64,000 nt of DNA from Romanomermis culicivorax (lineage: Eukaryota > Nematoda > Enoplea > Mermithida > Mermithidae). Shown here piece by piece: positions 58,701 through 64,000 of this stretch. Position numbers and translations under genes: made by a program. The notes below the pieces were generated by a model. The model was not told the DNA's origin and searched no databases. It saw only the letters and a program-made list of their open reading frames with translations. The stretch spans positions 558,001 through 622,000 of the forward strand of contig CAWUHX010000206.1 of assembly GCA_963922205.1 (NCBI GenBank). Reading direction: 5' to 3'. Each line of letters begins with the position of its first letter. The stretch's first letter is position 1.

Positions 58701-61700
58701 AAACATTGGTAAAATACACCGAAAAAATTACCAGGGACGATGGTGGCAAAGTAAAATCTGCAACACTATTGGAATAATCAGAAAATTCGCCTAGAATCGT
58801 TGATGGTGCGCGACTGTTCTCACTGCTCTTGAAAATTTCTTTTGTGTTCAGTTGTGCGTTCGTTACCAATAGAGGGATGGTGAGTTTATGAGCGCTATTA
58901 TCCATAAGATTCCTTGCCGGAGTAATGAAAAAATTATCGTAAGGCGTAACCGATGTTTGGTGTGGTGTATAGTAATGAAAGGAGTCATCTAGAAAATAAA
59001 AAAATCCACGAACTTACCAAGGTATGAAGATAATTATTTTACAAGGACTCTTAGAGTACGTCATAGGATAAATGAACTCAACAATCATGTCAGCGCATCG
59101 AAATTCCGATGTTTGAAATTTCAGATAACAATAAACATTTCATTTTCTTGTATTCTATTACTACTGGTTTAAATCGTCTAGCTCCTAATACTCATGAGTC
59201 TATGATTGGTACCTCTGACGTAATAAGCCAACCAATTATATTTATTTTTATGAATCAATCCTTCAGATATCCAAAAATTTACCACTTTCACAATTATTTT
59301 CGAAATAATCCACAATAAAACCTTGCATATCGGCAGAAAATAAACCGGGGTTCGCTTGTTTATTGACGGCATTAACGATACATTCACCCTTCAAAAACGA
59401 CCGCAAACAAAAATCACGAATAGAATGCGTGGAAAACATTTTACGTTTTTACCGTTTCATAGTAGTACATGGCGGAACTACAACGAAATCCATTCGTGGC
59501 CTTGGAATTAAGGCACGAATCAAGGCAATCTGATACTGTTGAAAAATGATAAACCTCCCGGGAGTGACCAATCAGAACTCGCATAGGATATCGAATAAAT
59601 GCCGAATTTCCAGCTAGATTCGTGCACTTGAAGCCATCTAAAAATGGACAACTTTGTTATCATTTTAGTTTCCGCAAACTTTGCTTCATCTGCTCAGTGA
59701 TATTGCTGAAGAAGGTATGGATAATTGGTGTTATCGACAGTTTATCATAGTAATGCGTCACAGAAACTATGAAGAATATACTTGGGGAGGTATAACAAAT
59801 TTGTGAAGTCCCATATAAGCGACATCGCAAACGATACTTTGATGTTTACTTTTAAACATTGACTTAATCCATGCTAAAAAATGCATGTAACTAACTGTAA
59901 AGTCAAAAATCGCTCTATGTCTTCAAATTTTTAACTGGTCATTTAGCCTTTTTAGCTCACCCAGCACAGTGACCTGGCGCATTGATTTTCAGAAAAATAA
60001 TTTCGTTCATCACTTTACTGCGGCCTTTTTTGACAGCTTCACATCATCGGGTCAGTATTCTGGCGTAATATAAACCTTTGATGAATGTTTTCTTTCACAA
60101 TAAAATCAAGTGATCCGAAAAAATAACACAGCAAAACGTTTTCCTGTAAAAAGGTTCAATCGTTCGGCCGTTTCATAAAATTTCGACAAGATCGAACGAC
60201 AATTATACAGATAGCAGCATAAGAATATATTTTTGAAGTCCCGAAGGAATACAGTCCACTCGTTAGCTTTTCACATCACGTTCATTGTTGATATCAAATA
60301 ATATGATGAAAGTAGAACTCAGTATTACAGGAATGCGTGCTAGTTCCACAGCATGAGTGCAAAAAGCTTTTTTTACGGGAACTCACAATTTAGACAAATT
60401 TTTTCGTAATAATTAACACCGGACTTGTCTTGTAGGAGGGGCTTTGATACTTCTGAATCACCATCCTTGTTGTGGTCTAACGAACAAAGTTTGTTCGAAT
60501 TATCGTAGTTGAAACCTCTACACATTATTTTTACGTCGCTATTAAGGCCGTCGCCGCTTACCTCAAATTCGAAAAATATAATTTTCAAATAAATTTTAAG
60601 AATATGCATGGATAAAAAACAATCAAATATGAATTAATTAATGTGAGAATGTTACAACAAGTAGTTGACTGGAAGAAATCAAAAGATCGTAATATTATAA
60701 TTTAGATTTAAAAGTAAATTTAGCAAGAATGTGAAATTACCTTATTTGTATCACACATGAATTTACACTGAAAAAATTCCGTGTATGCCGTCGCTTTCAA
60801 TGTCGTCAATTGTTTATTGACGGCATTGGTGTACTGTAAACTTGACGAAGATTCCGCAACGCAATCCAACGAGTCAACAACCGGTTTGGCACCAAGATCA
60901 GAAGGGTCGGTTGTAACGGGAGACAATGGCGTGCAACGATTTTCAAAATAATCAACTACATATCCCTGCGTATCGTCCACGAATAAATCGGGACGGACGG
61001 TTTTGTCGACGTTATTTAAGATGCATTCTTTGGTGTCATAAAAGTACATGACTGATTTGCATACTCGTTTTGGATTTACAGGAGCGGACATTGCCGTTTG
61101 AAGGCACAATGAAAGGCAGTCGGTAAGCGAGATTTGAGTTTTGACCTGAAATTAATGTAGCAAAAAACGATTGATGAATCATCAAGATTTTATGCTGCAT
61201 GTGGATTTGGCGATTAAAAATTTGGCACATTGCGCGGAACTTGACGGTTATTAACCATTGCAGATTACGTTTCAACAACAGAATTCCAAAAATTCCAACT
61301 ATCAAGCAGCTTAAATCTATGAGAAATTTATAGAAAATAGTCAGTCTTTTGCTGTTTTTGACGTATAATCACAAGAGGTCGGTCGATCAAAATAAATGTA
61401 ATTCCTTATGTTGTGAGATATATTTTCGGAGATACCGGTTGCATTCGACTTGTCATTTATGATGTCTAAGTAATTGAGAGCGTATTTAATCTGTAGCGAC
61501 GATGACACTCAATAAGCTACGAAAAAAAATTTCTGTATATTTGATCACTATCAGAAATTGTAAGAGAAGGCTTAACCACATGTTCTAAAGAAACCAAAAT
61601 TTTTATAAAACCAAATGCCAACATCTTGATTCAAAATTTTTAGATTTATGCGTTTTCCGATGCGATAATCGCCAAATTTCAAGCCCTAAGCTGTGAAACA

Positions 61701-62749
61701 TCGCCTTTTTTGCCCCTGTTTGGTTTTGGACTAATCAGAAAGACAACGCCGACATACATCAACCATGTAGTAAAATTTAGTTTAGGACTGAAAACTAGAC
61801 TTACTTCATTGGCAAATCCAATTAGAACGTGCTGAGGAAACCAGTCGAAAATCACAGGTGAAATGCACTTATATTGCACTGCAAAAACGAAATTTATCAG
61901 TTAAAATATGCTACAGCTAATAATATAGAAAACTAACTTGTCAGGCAGATCTTTTGATGAAAAGTTGTCTGTTGCTGAGAAATTGATGATAAAACACTGC
62001 TTCCGAAAGGTTGGGCATTTTGTGTCGAAATGGAGCATAGATAACCGGTATTTGTGAAGCTGAATGAATTGCACGATGATGGAATGTCCTGACTGTTCTA
62101 AAATTCATAAATTAGATAAATGATGAAAAACGAGCGAAAAAGTAAGAAAAAAATACTATTTCCTACCCGTACTTATCACAAGCTACAGGAATTTCTTTGT
62201 ATGAAATGTAATCCACAACTGATGCTGCTGAACTTTTACAATTTTCGTTTAGATAAAAATATCAACAGGAGGTAACAGAATAACAAATAATTCTGTGCAA
62301 GAACATGTAGTAGTGATGTATCGCGCTAATCACCTTCGATAAGCATATATCGGTACACCTGTCGAGGTCCACATTTAGATATTTCGTGGCATTGTCGAAA
62401 AATAAAGTCATCCGTTCCGCACGCAGGAATATAGGAATTCGATTTTTTCCACTGCATTGGGCTATAGAAAGAAATATTCGAATCATATAAGCGGAAGATC
62501 ATGAAAAATTAGCATATTCTAACCCCAAAGTCCGTTGAAGATCGTAAAAGGCACAAACAAAATTACATACATAATTATAAACAAGAAACTTACTGTACAT
62601 AACGTCACGGCGGACGAAATAATATACGGAAGACGTGAACCATAAATTCTATTAAAATGGAGGACAAAGAATACAAAAAGTAACAATTTTCGTGCAAGGT
62701 CACATTCGTCGACTGTAGTTTTCTTGAGGGAATGAACGACATTTTCCAT
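52743..62749 (-). CDS. PAN/ZP-domain transmembrane matrix protein
   Basis: Apical matrix or cuticle-anchoring protein of the NompA/Neyo/Nyobe class, which polymerises outside the cell after cleavage (family knowledge). Exons: 62641-62749, 62334-62461, 61938-62097, 61805-61878, 60741-61145, 60387-60561, 59453-59637, 59283-59388, 58732-58988, 55482-55910, 54805-54923, 54596-54744, 54024-54225, 53394-53652, 52743-52999. Order: signal peptide (residues 1-36), four Cys-patterned PAN domains (about 38-131, 134-240, 250-350, 352-446), a Ser/Asn-rich linker, a ZP domain (about 607-840), a furin site GRRKKRQ after it, one membrane segment (about 935-957) and a Cys-rich tail. About 1000 residues. All junctions agree in phase except 54596 to 54225, where a short ZP exon is probably missing, and exon 1 uses a weak donor (GTTCAC). 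Confidence 0.88.
56522..57795. mobile_element. TIR element with ACTCGA subterminal repeats, in ZP-gene intron
   Basis: The left end TAGGGCTGTTTCGA is matched by the inverted right end TCGAAACAGTCCTA. A perfect 8-bp duplication TTTGAAAT flanks it (56514-56521 and 57796-57803). Both ends are built of AACTCGAACTCGA repeats (56537-56650 and 57670-57765), which form partial palindromes. A mariner-type MITE (56803-57515) is inserted inside. It lies in the intron between exons 58732-58988 and 55482-55910. Confidence 0.88.
56803..57515. mobile_element. Mariner-type MITE, related to 44567-45576
   Basis: The left end CAGTGCGAGCCAAAAAAGGC and the inverted right end CTCTTTTTGGTTCACCCTG pair. Subterminal blocks AGCTTTCAATAGGGTGAAGC and AAGCTTCACCCGTTTGAAAG are mirror images. 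These blocks match the ends of 44567-45576. The interior is a deleted remnant with no usable transposase. TA lies before the left end. Confidence 0.75.
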
Positions 62750-62898
62750 AATGCACGGTTCTAAGGCCTAAAAAACGCGTTATAATGCGAGGATAATCTA
62801 ATTTTTGGTATGTCAAGCGAAAATAATGTTGATTGCAATGATACAAAAGCTGCCTCTAAATCTAAAATAGTCGACATTTTAAATTTTTTTATTTTCCC

Positions 62899-63142
62899 TT
62901 AATCCACTTTCGAACTGTATTCGAAAACGCAGCCTTTTTGGATCAACGCTACAACGATGTTGGCCACATTTGTCGAATCGTCTAAACCGCAATGATGACG
63001 TCCTACCGGCGTCAAATGTAAAATCTCTAGCATGTGCATAAGTCCTCTCGGATAGACCTTCGTGGTTGCGTAAAACGGTTTCTTCACATTAATCCACTGT
63101 CGAAAAATAGTGGGAGTTTCTATACTGACGTATTGACAACAC
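62899..63142 (-). CDS. ERI1-type 3'-5' exoribonuclease, last exon
   Basis: ERI1-family DEDDh enzymes trim small RNAs, histone mRNA ends and 5.8S rRNA (family knowledge). The exon follows an acceptor TTGCATAG and encodes about 80 residues: RQWINVKKPF (the conserved QWINxKK block), then MLEILHLTPVGRHHCGLDDS, which contains the catalytic His and the last Asp of the DEDDh set, and a short tail ending SSKVD. The GRxHCGLDDS form fits ERI1 best, with ERI2 and ERI3 less likely. The upstream exons with motifs I and II were not found before the window edge, so they lie further right or the gene is truncated by the hAT debris at 63.3-64 kb. Confidence 0.82.
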
Positions 63143-63308
63143 CTATGCAATAGTAAAAAATTATCTTTCAAAAAAAGTTAATTAAGATTATTATAAGCTG
63201 GAACGTCAAGGGTTCAATAATCTTCCTAAACCTCAGATATTATCCTCATGATCGATTTAAAGCATACATCGAAGATGGGGGTATGGGGTATTGACTAGGG
63301 ATGTCCCA

Positions 63309-63985
63309 GGCACAGGCACCGGCGCAGGTGCCATGGTGTCTGGCACCGGCAATTACTTTGAATATTATATACATGTTGATGATGAGCAAAATACATACTA
63401 CAAAAAATGACAAAATGATGTTGAAATTGATTCATTTGCGTCGTAATTCATAATCAATTTTCACAATCTTCAAATCTTTGAACAAATACGCCAACATTTC
63501 AAGCTTTTTGTGCAATAACCTTGTCCTAGATGGTGCCACTGGTACTGAATAAACGTTCGCTAGGTACACTTGTAGACGGGGCACATAAGAATCATCACCC
63601 AAGGTTTGAAAGCAAATGATATTCATTCTTCCTAATCTTCTAATAGTTCAATGGATTTCTTCAACAGTTCGCTGATCACTTCCTGATTTTTGTGTTCCAT
63701 GTCAGCCAACATGTCGTCAATTGCTAAACACTTTATTAGATCTTTCTGGTAATTGTTGAAGAAACAGATCGATTGTCAAGCTAAGTCGACATGCAATAAC
63801 TGATTTTTGTTTTCCATGTCAGCCAGCATGTAGTCAATTGCTGAACACTTTATTTGATCTTTCTGGTTATTGTTGAAGAAACGGATCTGGTTCCAAAGGT
63901 CAAGCAAGGTCGACACAAAATTCACATTAAATAGGCAAAAAACGGCTGGCACCGCCGCAGGTGCTTACGCACCGGCAATGTTAAC
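63309..63985 (-). pseudogene. hAT element remnant with C-terminal domain and tandem duplication
   Basis: Terminal-like sequence CAGGCACCGGCGCAGGTGCC (63314-63333) is matched in inverse-like form by GGCACCGCCGCAGGTGC near 63950. On the minus strand, 63432-63626 encodes a shortened hAT dimerisation segment with YSVPVAPSRTRLLHKKLEML. A block of about 95 bases (TCCATGTCAGCCAACATG onward) is duplicated in tandem at 63697-63795 and 63817-63912. Stops and the deleted serine motif show it is inactive. The far end may lie outside the window. Confidence 0.6.
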
Positions 63986-64000
63986 AAACATAAATTTTAA

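Overview
The window is AT-rich eukaryotic nuclear DNA. It contains intron-bearing genes with GT-AG splice sites and a very dense load of transposable elements. Two genes point to an arthropod, most likely an insect: a soluble inorganic pyrophosphatase whose sequence reads like the insect enzymes, and a four-PAN plus zona pellucida (ZP) membrane protein of a class typical of insect apical matrix. I cannot name the species. Gene models below were built by hand from splice phases, so exon edges are predictions.

Region 1 (1-14.3 kb) is retroelement territory. Copy A of a Ty3/Gypsy-type element (1-4.2 kb) runs protease, reverse transcriptase, RNase H, integrase, and is broken by stops and frameshifts. 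A cluster of unusual ORFs follows (5.5-9.9 kb): a DEDDy 3'-5' exonuclease-like ORF, an acidic/Pro-rich ORF, a basic Lys/Thr-rich ORF and an RGG/Gln-rich tail. Copy B of the Gypsy element (11.8-13.9 kb) keeps gag and the start of pol, lacks the protease, and is cut off by a hAT (DUF4371-type) transposase remnant.

Region 2 (14.5-18.6 kb, minus) is a complete pyrophosphatase gene in eight exons. An in-frame extension upstream of the first Met looks like a mitochondrial leader.

Region 3 (19-35 kb) is almost entirely nested non-autonomous DNA transposons. Several end in perfect 8-bp target-site duplications, and many share a GC-rich hairpin (GGCGC-NNN-GCGCC) although their termini differ. It also holds LINE and pogo remnants, a foldback made of inverted tandem arrays, and TTAGGC-like tracts.

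Region 4 (35-43 kb) carries three small membrane-protein genes: a signal peptidase subunit 1 homologue (plus), a 179-residue single-pass protein (minus) and a 179-residue multi-pass, possibly mitochondrial, protein (minus). Region 5 (43-52.4 kb) is again nested mobile DNA with mariner and hAT transposase remnants.

Region 6 (52.7-63.2 kb, minus) is one large gene for a roughly 1000-residue PAN4-ZP-furin site-transmembrane protein, followed by the last exon of an ERI1-type exoribonuclease. The right edge holds another hAT remnant. The host genes appear to be ordinary housekeeping or cuticle genes with no operon-like link. The main biological story is the layered transposon landscape around them.
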